Of a stretch of 64,000 nucleotides of DNA, positions 52,606-61,739 are shown one piece after another. Made by a program: the position numbers and the translations under genes. Each line of letters begins with the position of its first letter. Position 1 is the stretch's first letter. The stretch is from Aplectana chamaeleonis (taxonomy: Eukaryota; Nematoda; Chromadorea; Rhabditida; Cosmocercidae): positions 1-64,000 of the forward strand of contig JAPDOI010001330.1 in assembly GCA_029168955.1 (NCBI GenBank), in the 5' to 3' direction. The notes beneath the pieces were generated by a model, which was not told where the DNA came from, did no database searches, and worked only from the letters and a program-made list of their open reading frames with translations.

Positions 52606-52929
52606 ACGTGATCACGTTGTGACGTGCTTATCACGTGCACAGCCGGTATAAAAAGCGTCTCTTTTCACTCGAGTCCTCATTCGACATTCTGACGCCGGCC
52701 CTGGGAGGTGATTTCGAGTCACTCTCCGGAGGCCAGCATATTTTTGACCGCTGGGTATAGGGGTGTCTTCTCGGCTGGGGGGGGGGGGGGGGTGCGGTTT
52801 TCGCTGCGATCCGTGGGGAAGGTGGTTCCTCACCGCAGACCGCGGCGAAGATTACGTCCTTGTCGTGGACCTAGGCGGGGACCTTCTCCGCCGTGTGACC
52901 GCGACAACCCGAGAACATTTATGCTTGTG
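52606..52929 (+). promoter_or_regulatory. Possible TATA promoter with 5' exon ending in GTGAGT donor
   Basis: A perfect palindrome ACGTGATCACGT (52606-52617), an E-box CACGTG (52632-52637) and TATAAAAA (52647-52654) are spaced like a core promoter. Downstream, GCTTGTG at 52929 is followed by GTGAGTATT, a good splice donor. No downstream exon was identified, and the intervening sequence contains G16. It could instead be an LTR-type promoter or chance. Confidence 0.25.
52777..52792 (+). repeat. Poly-G tract (16 G)
   Basis: Uninterrupted G run, able to form a G-quadruplex, within a G-rich context. Length may be unreliable in assembly. Confidence 0.9.
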
Positions 52930-52969
52930 GTGAGTATTAAAATTATTTACCCGTAAAGTCAATGACGTC

Positions 52970-54000
52970 ATCGTTGGGCTGCTCGTTGGAGTATCCCGCT
53001 AGGCATTTAGGTAGTGTCCCAACCGTGGTTGTGACGTCATTACGAGCGTCGCGATGCTGTACTCCCGCTGCCCTTTATCGTATTACTCCTCGTCGGTCTG
53101 TGATTTTTCTCCTATCGGAAGTCTTACGCGGAGTCAGGGTCAAACGGAGCGTTGCGTAATTTTTCAAAATCGGAGCGGCCCCCCGTCACATTTTTTTTCA
53201 AAATCCAAAATTTTTGCGATTCCCCCCTTCCCGAGGCCGGGCAGTTTATAGTGGATTACTGAAAATGTCAGACGCCGAAAATTCGTTCAGTAGTCGAGCC
53301 CAAGCTTCTAAAATCGAATGCTACGATCCTTCCCTTAGGGACCAAAATTAATCGAGAATTTATGGGATATCCACGAAATTCTCATTTTCGGACAGAAATT
53401 TTTGCGACCCCGTTGTGAAATTTCGCAACCCGACTTGACCCTGCGCAGTGTCCCCCGATTTCCCTGAGAAGCCCTACTCACTTCCCAAGACTGAGCACGC
53501 TCCAAACAAAGCGCTTCTCACTTTCGCTACTCATTCGCGCAGTACTGTTCCTGTTGGACTTTGCTGAGTACTGTTCTCACAAAGCACGCTCGCCCCCCCC
53601 CCCCCAACGATGCGCTATCTCGATCTCAATGACGCGGCGCACGCTTCCGAAATTACGCAAATCACCCTCAAAGACTGCGCACACTCTAAAGGGAACGCTG
53701 CTCCCCGAAAAGCGCACACACACTGGACGGAGCATTGCTTATTTTCCACGACGCTGCCCTCGAGCGCTTCCCACGTCATCGGGCTCGGTGCACTCTTCCT
53801 GTGAAACGCTACCGTCATGACAGGGCACACAATATTATGAGGCACTTCACACTTGACGACGCGAAGAACTTCAATTTTGGCGACGCAGAAATGAGTGAAA
53901 TTTCGCCGATTTCTTCAACGAAAATACCATGATTGGTACAGTCTTCGATCAAACAAATTCGACTTGATTCAACTTCGACACAATCAGAATTATTGCTGCT
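52970..54000. other. No supported gene; contains a C13 tract
   Basis: Short ORFs only. An uninterrupted run of 13 C lies at 53593-53605. The phrases TTTTCAAAATC and AAATTTTTGCGA recur around 53160-53220 and 53400, in AT-rich spacer-like DNA. Confidence 0.5.
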
Positions 54001-54001
54001 T

Positions 54002-54337
54002 GGGCGCTATTCATACTCCTCAACGGCAGCGCGTTATGCGCAGGCGTGGCGTTGAGATATGAATGGCGTGACGACACGCCCACGCGGCACGCATATAACG
54101 CCCGCTCCGCAATAGTTTGTTAATACGCCACCAATTTGATTGCGTTTCATAATATTTCATTCCAGTATTATCCTTTGCTACCATGGTGATAGACTCGTGC
54201 ACTAAAATAGCGTGTTTGGAAAAGTTAAGGTTCACTTTTTTCGGCTCCGCCATAGCGTCCCAGCTGGCGTTTTCATAGTCTTCGCAAGCGCGTAATGCGC
54301 GTAGCGCGCTGGCGCTGACGAGTATGAATTGCACCTT
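54002..54337. mobile_element. Candidate MITE with GGCGCTATTCATACTC-type ends
   Basis: Left 54002-54041 (TATTCATACTCCTCAACGGC, AGCGCGTTATGCGC) is a diverged inverted repeat of right 54297-54337 (GCGCGCTGGCGCTGACGAGT, ATGAATTGCACC). Interior 255 bp. An ORF on the minus strand spans it but shows no domain and no splice evidence. Confidence 0.5.
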
Positions 54338-54502
54338 ACAACGATTCTTCGGAACATTGTTATCTAATAGTGCTGCAGAGCTCGTCCAGACACTGAGCTG
54401 ACCAAACTCGTTAATAAATTCGTGTTTGAACAGGAATGAGCCGTTTGAATCCCCAAAGCTCTGTACCGAACATCCGGCCGAAAACGCCCATCTTATCATC
54501 AC

Positions 54503-54577
54503 GGCGAAAACTCCACCGATTTCGCCTAATTCGGTTGATATCCTTTTTGTGTTGGCGAAACCGGTGAAGTTTTCGCC
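54503..54577. repeat. 24-bp-arm hairpin
   Basis: GGCGAAAACTCC-ACCGATTTCGCC (54503-54526) is inverted at 54554-54577 with two mismatches and a 27-nt loop. From here to 55360 no gene is supported. Confidence 0.6.
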
Positions 54578-55363
54578 TCAATTCGCCTCGGGCTCGCTCC
54601 ACCAGCGAGGGTGTTGATTGTTCGATTTGGCGAGAATCGCCCTACTTTGAAAGGTCATTATCAGCGAATGGTGTTTCATTTCTCGATAATTGTGTGTCGG
54701 TGCTACCATTTGAGAAGAGTACTCTAAGGACTCTGGATAAAAGCAAAGAGGAAGGAAACCCCTCGTGCGAAGATGGAACTTTCTGAATCGTAAGAATTTT
54801 TTAATACTGCTCTTGCTTCGTTACTTGCTTTTTTTCTTCAAATAGAGATCTGTGCTGAGTGTAGCGTTATATAGGAGCCGTTGCTCTCGCTTTTAACTCG
54901 AGGAGTGAATCACCCCTAAACTGATTGGAACACGTTTCAGTCGGTTCGCCTGGCGCACGCAGTGTTCACATTCTGCGACACTGCGAGGGGGCAAACGTCG
55001 GACAATACAGACCGTTTTCAGCTTGAGGAAACGATAGAAGACGCTTATCCCGTAGGGGCTTTGTGGGAGCCCCTTGCTATTGCCCGGCGCTCGCCTCCCC
55101 GAGAGAAAAAGGCGGAAGAGATGCCATGAAGTCGGAGAGGGCGGTTTATGACAATAGAAATCAGAGAAGTCGTAATAGGCTAAACGCACAGATCATCGTT
55201 TACGCCAGCTTTTGTCCCAATTAAACGTGATTTCTCCTGTGATCTCTCAACCACATGCTCAATCGGTATGAAAGGCGCCTCACCTCATAGAATGCCGCAT
55301 CCGGTCCAAGACGGCAAGAAAGGGGCATTTTTGAAGAAGAGCGTACGACTCTCTCTGTGGGGG

Positions 55364-55516
55364 ATAGATGACGCCAGGGCTTTAGAGCAATGACGCCAGT
55401 GCTCCGAAGCGGTGACGACAGCGCTCCAAGCAATAGCTGCAGTGCTTAAGGTCTGTGATAGCAGGGCCTCAGGGCAGTGATGGCAGAGCTTCAAAGCAGT
55501 TACGGCAGGGCTTCGA
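55364..55516 (+). repeat. 22-bp minisatellite, 7 copies
   Basis: Seven diverged tandem units of 21-22 bp with consensus near AGCAGTGACGGCAG then GGCTTCAA. It is unrelated to the 21-bp satellite. ORFs crossing it are repeat artefacts. Confidence 0.7.
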
Positions 55517-56064
55517 TCAAGTCAAATCATCGCTTCGGAGCTTGCTCCCCCGTTTGAGGGGGCAAGCTTCGGCGCTTGGAGGGTACTACGTGATTTGAGG
55601 GCGGACCCATGAACTGTTATTATGCTCATGAAGTGCTTCCCTATCATTTCTGCGTTTTGATTTTAGTTCTAACCTGTGCATTCAGGCCGCTGTAATTCTG
55701 CTGTCCTTCTGGTCAAAAAGATTACGGAGAGGTGGAGTTCGCGATCACTTTGTATTAAATGTTAACTACGGAATCAGCGGTTAACAAAGGTGAATCATGT
55801 TCTACGGAAGACTACAATTTTTTTGAATTCAATCTTCTGTTGTTTCGATCAAAGACAAGTCTGTGAGGATTAATTTTGATTCTCTAGCGTCCGAGCGATG
55901 ATCGTGGTACCTTGGATAACTAACTGTTCGGCCGGATAATGAACTATTTTTGACATCCAGTGATTTCGGACATAGCTGAGGCTAGCAGTGTGATCGTAAG
56001 AAGCGGATCGGGTTCCCTATTACACTTTCGTTTGTTTGCAGCACCATTATAGAGATTTGCATAC

Positions 56065-56342
56065 CAGTAAACTGCGGTTGTTCCATTGCTAAAGTGTGCC
56101 CACTGTGCCGCCTTTTCTGCTGTTAGATTTGCTGGCGGCTCTATGCTCCCCCAGAACGCTCTACCTTCTGGAAAAACGTACTCAGCATCTGCATGAAAGC
56201 GGGACCATAACGAAAGGTGAGGCCTTTTTTCGCAGTGCAAGCATCTTACTCGTTTTCTCTTCGGCTTCGCTTTTTTGCACACATTGAATATCTTTCCGGT
56301 AGAGAAAGTCTCGGAGAAGAGCAGGGTCAACAGCGAATCGAG
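56065..56342 (-). CDS. Two spliceable exons of an unidentified protein
   Basis: Minus-strand exon 56342-56250 is preceded by TTTTCCACAG and followed by donor GTAAGA. It encodes DPALLRDFLYRKDIQCVQKS plus EAEEK in a frame different from the long ORF there. An 82-bp intron ending TTTTTCCAG joins it in frame to 56167-56065, coding GRAFWGSIEPPANLTAEKAA then QWAHFSNGTTAVYW, before a GTATGC donor. The two exons join in phase without a stop, which supports real splicing. NLT and NGT are possible N-glycosylation sites, hinting at an extracellular product. If the last donor is not used, the frame runs to a stop at 55944. I do not recognise the family. It lies upstream of the mGluR exons on the same strand but has no mGluR motif. 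Confidence 0.5.
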
Positions 56343-56719
56343 CTGTGGAAAAGATGATGCCGTATACATTTTTTCTAGCAGAGAACCTACCAAAAGTTTA
56401 CAAGGATCAGCTCCACGTCTAGACACCGAGGGAAACCGTGGAATAGCAGTGTTGTAAAATAATGTATTGGCAAATGTGAAGTTTGCAGCTTTCCTCTCGT
56501 CTTCTTTCTGTTCGTGTTGTGTTATCGTATATACTCTTTGTTTTCATATCTCGTTCTTCTTTCTCGCGTCAATCTGAGCTCTTCGCCCGGGTCGAAAGCG
56601 TTCGTTGTCCTGAGTCGCCGCCTGATAACAGCAGCGACGTCTCCAGAGCTAGTAGCCGTCCTCGATGTAAGGACCTCAAAGCAGCAGCCAACTTCAGGTT
56701 AATAACGTTCAGAAGTCAC

Positions 56720-56873
56720 CGATAGCGGCCACCTCGAGATGACATGTATTTTCGGAATGCTGCATTGAATGAAAAACTTCCTTCTGTCTGAGAGTCTGAA
56801 CTAGGACCTCCAATGGTTGAGGGGCAACGAAGATTTTTAAGAGGGCAAAGAGCTCAATTTGCGCGTTTGTTGC
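56720..56873 (-). CDS. Possible single exon, unknown product
   Basis: On the minus strand, GTGATGCAG precedes an open 154-bp stretch that ends at a GTGACT donor. It encodes ATNAQIELFALLKIFVAPQP and LEVLVQTLRQKEVFHSMQHS. The sequence is reasonably protein-like, but no family is recognised and the splice signals are mediocre. It could be an upstream exon of the gene at 56065-56342. Confidence 0.25.
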
Positions 56874-56879
56874 CTGCAT

Positions 56880-57689
56880 CACAATTATTTCTAACAACGG
56901 AATGAACCTGACCAGGTTGCCTGAACTACCAATACAGCCATTTTTTGACCGACTTCAGGGCAGTGATAAAAGCCCCATACTGGCTGCCCGAATAGCAGTT
57001 AATAAAAATTTTATGAACCAAAAAGTGATGAGCTCAGTAGGCAAAATACCATTTGGACTCCGCGATGTGCCTTAATCTCCAAAAAGACAACAAACGAGCC
57101 TTAGATTTGTGTTCTGTGTCCCAAATTACTCCCCTGGACAAAGCTTGAATGAAGCTTTTCCCCTAACCTCAGAACCCGAAAGTGAAAGTGGCTGTTTAAC
57201 CTCCTGGGGCCGTCGAAAAAAAATTCTGTCAAACTTTGCCTAGGGAGTTTTTCGGAGGGCTGAACACGAACATGATATTCGTTTGGAGTCTCTCAAACGG
57301 TTGCGGGAGATTGCGGTAAGTATAGTGTTATCTAGGTGCTGTAGCCTATAGAGTTCCAGCCAGAGTATCTTGAGGTTACAGTCTCCTTTGCTGCAAAACA
57401 TTTGCTATGATGTTTTCAGAGACGATTGGTTGTGAGCGGTCTCCACATGAGTCTGTCGTCGAAGTTTGTCATAGAGAGTAAAGAGAAATACTTTGAGAGG
57501 GAAAACACGGTAAGGGAAATCAGCACCAATGGTGTTCCATCGACGGGAATTTCTGATTTCTCAACAAGAAATGGTAATAATACTGCTGGGTTGCGAGATT
57601 TGAGCGACATCTTTAGGGTTCTAGTTTAATGTGAGCGGTTCAGGGGACACTAGCTGATTTTGAATACAGTGGCGAGCTTGTTCGCGAAT
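56880..57689. other. No supported feature
   Basis: Mixed-composition DNA with only short ORFs. No repeats or splice-flanked exons stood out. Confidence 0.4.
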
Positions 57690-57842
57690 GCGTCTGAACG
57701 GTAGAAATTTTAATGTCATGTGGGAATATTCACGCATTACACGGTAAAACAGTGTAGGCGGCCCGCCGCGAAAGATAGATCTTAAGGAGTTATAAGCTCC
57801 GAAAGTTTGCCAGCCATCGACCTCCTCCTAGTCCATGAAATG

Positions 57843-58396
57843 TTAAAGGCAGTGGTCACGATGAAAAACGTTATAGAAAAAACAACAAAAATTAGCTTAG
57901 ATCAAAAACAGCTGAAAAACTATGAAGGTAGAGCGGTGAAAAACGGACCAGAATTAGAGTTTCTAGGGCCCAAAAATGCTAGTTCGTGCACACGTGCACA
58001 GCGACGACGAAAAAGATCGCAGTCGCATGCCGAGAAGTCAAAAATCATCGACATTCAGAGGAAGAAATAAATGCAAATTTGTAGAATAAAAACAGTTGAA
58101 CAATGAAAGAAAGCACTTCAGTCAATGTTTTGACTAGATGTTAACATAAATCCGAAGGGTCATTGATAGAAATTCAATTTCAAGCCAGCTAATGTTCTTG
58201 ATATAAGTGGTCATCGATGCCGATGATGTGGAGTGGGCTCGTCTACCATCAAAAGACAAGAAAGTTAAGGCTTCAAATTTGTCCCAAAACAGTGGTTTTT
58301 GCGCGATTTTTTCTTATAGGTCCTACTACTCGAGACCCAGAAAAGGGTTTAAAGAATAAGAAGACAAGCATATTTGATCGCGACCACTGCCTTTAA
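57843..58396. mobile_element. TTAAAGGCAGTGGTCACG-end element inserted in the palindrome arm
   Basis: Ends TTAAAGGCAGTGGTCACGAT and GATCGCGACCACTGCCTTTAA (one inner mismatch), 554 bp, TTAA at both ends. The right palindrome arm shows the empty site (CTGAATTGTCAAGCGGTCGAG), so the insertion postdates the inverted duplication. The interior is non-coding; an 87-codon ORF at its left end is incidental. Confidence 0.85.
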
Positions 58397-58483
58397 GCGG
58401 CCGAGCCAACAGGATCGACGGCGCAAAGGGAGGAAGGGGCAGCGGTGGGCAGTGGACCAGGGTTCGAAACTCCCCCAGAGCTG
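58397..58483 (+). repeat. tRNA-derived segment, left arm
   Basis: GCGGCCGAGCCAACAG resembles a Leu/Ser-type tRNA A box, and AGGGTTCGAAACTCCC is a good B box. The middle is expanded and no cloverleaf closes. The partner on the minus strand at 60124-60213 has AGCGGTCGAGTTAACAG and GGGTTCGAATCTC. It could be a SINE head or tRNA relic. Confidence 0.4.
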
Positions 58484-58684
58484 TTTTTTTGCAAATTCAC
58501 GAAACTTTCATATTTTGATCGAAAATTATATCACAAATGTCATCTTATCCTTTTGCTGCGCGATATAGCCATATAGACAGTGAAATAGACTCGGGTACAA
58601 GGAATTCAAGGTTTTTGTTTAAAATCAAAGCTTTCTCGTTGTTTTGGGGAACTTATATGATTTGGAAGTATTACCCCTCATATT

Positions 58685-59173
58685 TTGAACAAGTTACGAG
58701 AACCAATAAGTAACAGAAGACGGTGCGCTAGATGCAGTCGGCCTCTGCGACCACCCCGAAGTCTGATCGTCATGCCCCTCATTTTCCCATCAGGCAAGGC
58801 CGGAGAAATGCTCTTTGTCCAATTACCAGAGCCGGGTGGTCGCTTCCCATTGAAGGGTGTATTCAAGACAAAGAAACTTTACGTCGTCAGCGGAACATCT
58901 CATATCATGACGACGTTAACAACACTTGCATTTTTCGAGAATGTTTTCATCCAGCAAATATCGGAGAATTATGTTCTCGTTCTCAACTCAAGGAGTGATT
59001 TTTCCATTCAAAGCACGACACAGGCTCTTCTGCCGGCGGGAAAAAACTTGCAGATTTTTACGAAACCGCCTGGTGTAACAAGCTTGGTTCAGCTGGCAGA
59101 CATCGGGTTTTTTCAGCTAATCGAAGGCACTGCTCAAGCGATTTCACTCTACTATTGCTCTTCAAAATTTTGA
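58685..59173 (+). pseudogene. DDE_1/pogo-like transposase fragment, left palindrome arm
   Basis: The open frame carries KGVFKTKKLYVVSGTSHIMT, LAFFENVFIQ, ENYVLVLNSRSDF, LLPAGKNLQIF and KPPGVTSLVQLADIGFFQLI. The order W/F-rich helix, then [LIVL]LLDxxxxH-like strand, then LPP-x-TTSxIQPLDxGxF is that of the DDE_1 catalytic core of Tigger/pogo-type transposases, which cut and paste DNA in the nucleus. The catalytic Asp is Asn here (residue 101, LNSRSD) while the right-arm copy keeps Asp. The N-terminal DNA-binding half is missing. It is a decayed fragment, not a working gene. Confidence 0.6.
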
Positions 59174-59223
59174 ATTTTTAGGTCGTTCAAAATAATAAAT
59201 GGTTCTCAGCGTGGACGATGCCT

Positions 59224-59387
59224 TTAAGGCCGGCTACGTTCTTATCCGTCCGGGTCCTTTCGAAACTCCAACTGATCTCTTACGTAATCAGTTACTTTTG
59301 GAGTATACAAAAGGACTACTACTGGGCATTCGAGATCAGTTGGAGTTTCGAAAGGACCCGGACGGATAAGAACGTAGCCGGCCTTAA
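59224..59387. mobile_element. 164-bp foldback at the palindrome centre, flanked by TTAA
   Basis: Arms of 52 bp, starting GGCCGGCTACGTTCTTATCC and ending AACTGATCTC, are perfect inverted copies around a 52-nt loop. TTAA stands at each outer edge. Removing the segment with one TTAA leaves GTCCAC-type termini head to head (GACGATGCC-TTTAAA-GGCATCGTC). This suggests a small element inserted into the TTAA joining the two arms. Confidence 0.5.
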
Positions 59388-59415
59388 AGGCATCGTCCAC
59401 GCTGAAAACCATTTA

Positions 59416-59760
59416 TTATTTTGAACGACCTAAAAATTCAAATTTTTGAAGAGCAATAGTAGGGTGAAATCGCTTGAGCAGTGCTTTCGAATAGCTGCAA
59501 AACCCGATGTCTGCCAGCTGAACCAAGCTTGTTACGCTAGGCGGTTTCTGCAAAATCTGCAAGTTTTTCCCCGCCGGCACAAGAGCCTGTATCGCGCTTT
59601 GATTGGAAAAATCACTGCTTGAGTCGAGAAAGAGAACACAATTCTCCGGCATTGGCTGGATGAATACATTCTCGAAAAATGCAAGTGTTGCTAACGTCGT
59701 CATGATATGGGATGTTCCGCTGACGACGTAAAGTTTCTTCGTCTTGAATACACCCTTCAA
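59416..59760 (-). pseudogene. DDE_1/pogo-like transposase fragment, right palindrome arm
   Basis: Minus-strand counterpart of the left-arm fragment: KGVFKTKKLYVVSGTSHIMT, ENCVLFLDSSSDF (Asp at residue 46 retained) and LVPAGKNLQILQKPPSVTSL, then VQLADIGF. Upstream homology continues to about 59890 but is broken by a TAA where the left arm has CAA (context GTCTAATTACC). After IGF the frame shifts relative to the left arm through a one-base deletion. It is non-functional. Confidence 0.6.
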
Positions 59761-60564
59761 TGAGAAGCGACCACCCGGCTCTGGTAATTAGACAAAGAGC
59801 ATTTCTTTGGCCTTGCCTGATGGGAAAATGAGGGGCATGACGGTCAGACTACGGGTGGTTGCAGAAGCCGACTGCACCAAGAGCACCGTCTTCTATTACT
59901 TATTTGTTCTCGTAACTTTTTCAAAATAGGTGGGGTAATACTTCCCAATCATATAAGTTCCCCAAAACAATGAGAAAGCCTTGATGAGAAACAAAACCTT
60001 GAATCCCTTGTACCCGAGTCTATTTCACTGTCTATATGGCTATGTCGCGCAGCAAAAGGATAAGATGACATTTGTGATATAATTTTTGATCAAAATATGA
60101 AAGTTCCGTGAATTTGCAAAGAGCAGCTCTGGGTGAGATTCGAACCCTGGTCACATGCCCCCCACTGCTCCTTCCTCACTTTGCGCCGTCGATGCTGTTA
60201 ACTCGACCGCTTGACAATTCAGAGCTAGGAGGAGGTCGATGGTCGGCAAACTTTCGGAGCTTATAACTCCTTCAGATCTATCTTTCGCGGTGGGTACCCA
60301 ACACTATTTCACCATGTAATACGTGAAAAATCCCACATGACATTAGATTTCTAGCGTTCAGACCTACGCTTCTTATACTTCCCTTGTTAGTGCCGACTTG
60401 GGAATTACTCCTCCGAATCGGAAGCGTTGAAGGGTCTGAGAAGTGGATTTTCTCACAAAATCAAACCTAAAGTTTTTATTTGAAGTCAATCCTAGGTAAA
60501 GCTGATATGGATCGCACTGACATTTGTTTCCAATCGGAGGTTGGCGCGAACTCAAAGCACGTAT

Positions 60565-60821
60565 AGGGGTCTGTAGAGTCGCAGTGACCGGCGAGTGGTC
60601 GCCGAGCGTCAGCCTTGATGCGGCGACAAAAATGTTTCCGAACATTATCGTCGCCGCGTCGGTCACGGCTCGCTCACAGTGACGCAGGACCGTCGCGGCG
60701 TCAAAGCACTATGCGGTGCCCCCTCGTTGCCACTCACTCTGCGTCGATCCCCCTCGTCGCCAAATGTAATCGATATGGCATCAACGAGCTCTGCGCCGCG
60801 ACTTAAACTCTGCAGACCCCT
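60565..60821. mobile_element. Candidate 257-bp MITE, AGGGGTCTG ends
   Basis: AGGGGTCTGTAGAGTCGCAG at the left is inverted at the right as GACTTAAACTCTGCAGACCCCT with a small gap. TAT/TA flanks both sides. GC-rich interior with CGTCGCCGCG-type motifs. An ORF running in from the exon at 60956 crosses it but has no support there. Confidence 0.55.
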
Positions 60822-60955
60822 TATGTTATAACACAAGGCAGCGAGTTTGCGCAAACCTTCAATAGGGAACGAAAAGTATCCGTGATGACTGTATTGGAGT
60901 AAAGAGAATCGCGATGGCCAATAATTGAGTTTTCCAAAACATAGACGGGACTCAC

Positions 60956-61057
60956 CAGCCATGTCTGGTGGATGCTCATCTTCCAAGCCATTGTTCTCAC
61001 TGTTTCTCAAGCACTCCAGGTCAGCCGTCCGTCTGCGCATCCCTTCCTCCAGCATAT
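60956..61057 (-). CDS. Clear internal exon of an unidentified gene
   Basis: The minus strand shows an excellent nematode acceptor, TTGTTTTTTCAG, immediately before position 61057, and an excellent GTGAGT donor immediately after 60956. The 102-bp exon encodes MLEEGMRRRTADLECLRNSE and NNGLEDEHPPDMA, a hydrophilic acidic segment without a recognised domain. The exon starts at codon position 2 and ends after codon position 1. The partner exons are not identified. It may belong to the same minus-strand gene as 56065-56342, but nothing in the sequence proves it. Confidence 0.5.
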
Positions 61058-61309
61058 CTGAAAAAACAAGTACATCATCCCTTGTGGTTGTCATGACTTA
61101 TGTATATGAGAGTGACGAAACAATGAGTTACGACCTCCGCAGCCGCCGTGACAGTTAGCATCGAAATGAAAATATGATTATATCAAGTTCGAGCTTCAAA
61201 GCATTGCAAAAAAAAAAGCCAAACAACAAACAGAAACAGAAAATGTTGAGAAAACGTGTGATTAGGAGAAAATTTTAGGAGAATTTAGCGAAAAACTTTA
61301 TAGGACGAG

Positions 61310-61535
61310 AACAATTCAGCGGGCGACTCGCTAGCAAACAGCTTGCGACCCGCTATACCCCCTCTGCTAGCGCTAACCCCATAGCGGGTGGCGAGCGAAG
61401 ACGAGGGGCTAGCGGGTGGCGAGCTCTTCGAAATGAGGGGTGAGCGGGTGGCGAGTCACGCCCGAAATGCGCGCGGGTGGCGAGCTCCGACTTCCTGATT
61501 AGCCACACCCGTGGTGTGGATTCGATCAACATACC
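61310..61535. mobile_element. GGCATGTTGATCGAA-family element, right half with GCGGGTGGCGAG repeats
   Basis: Four copies of GCGGGTGGCGAG (near 61386, 61419, 61446 and 61479), plus variants, precede the right terminus AGCCACACCCGTGGTGTGG and ATTCGATCAACATACC. The terminus matches the right end of the 46470 MITE. The left end is missing here. It complements the left half at 50719-51135. Confidence 0.65.
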
Positions 61536-61739
61536 GATCCCTACGGTTACCAGGCTGTCATCGAGAAACGTCTACTGCCATATCTTTATTTTCGCAGACG
61601 TGATAACCTAATTTTTCAGCAAGTTAACGTTGTGACGCACTCATACAACTTTACGCGGGCGAAACTGGAGTCGCATACAGTGGGCGACTCTGGCTTAGCC
61701 GCCTTGTTCTTCTGGCGGACCTAACATAATACAATTTTC

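Larger units (their letters stand above)
57690..60362. repeat. Giant inverted repeat, ~1.03-kb arms, 52-nt loop
   Basis: Left arm 57690-59279 pairs with right arm 59332-60362. After removing the 554-bp insertion (57843-58396), both arms are about 1.03 kb. Identity is near perfect at the centre (one or two mismatches over the inner ~110 bp) and roughly 90% outward. Each arm carries, from outside in, a GTCTGAACG edge, a GCGAAAGATAGATCT block, a tRNA-like segment, a transposase fragment, and a CAGCGTGGACGATGCCTTTAA terminus. Transcription would give a long hairpin RNA. Confidence 0.9.

Noticed and set aside
54020..54502. 160-codon minus ORF as a gene
   Set aside because: It spans an inverted-repeat element and has no recognisable domain or splice flanks.
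55944..56426. Reading the whole 160-codon minus ORF as one exon
   Set aside because: The 5' third has a better-supported spliced frame (acceptor TTTTCCACAG, donor GTAAGA) that joins in phase to the middle. The unspliced N-terminal reading is low-complexity and Lys-rich.
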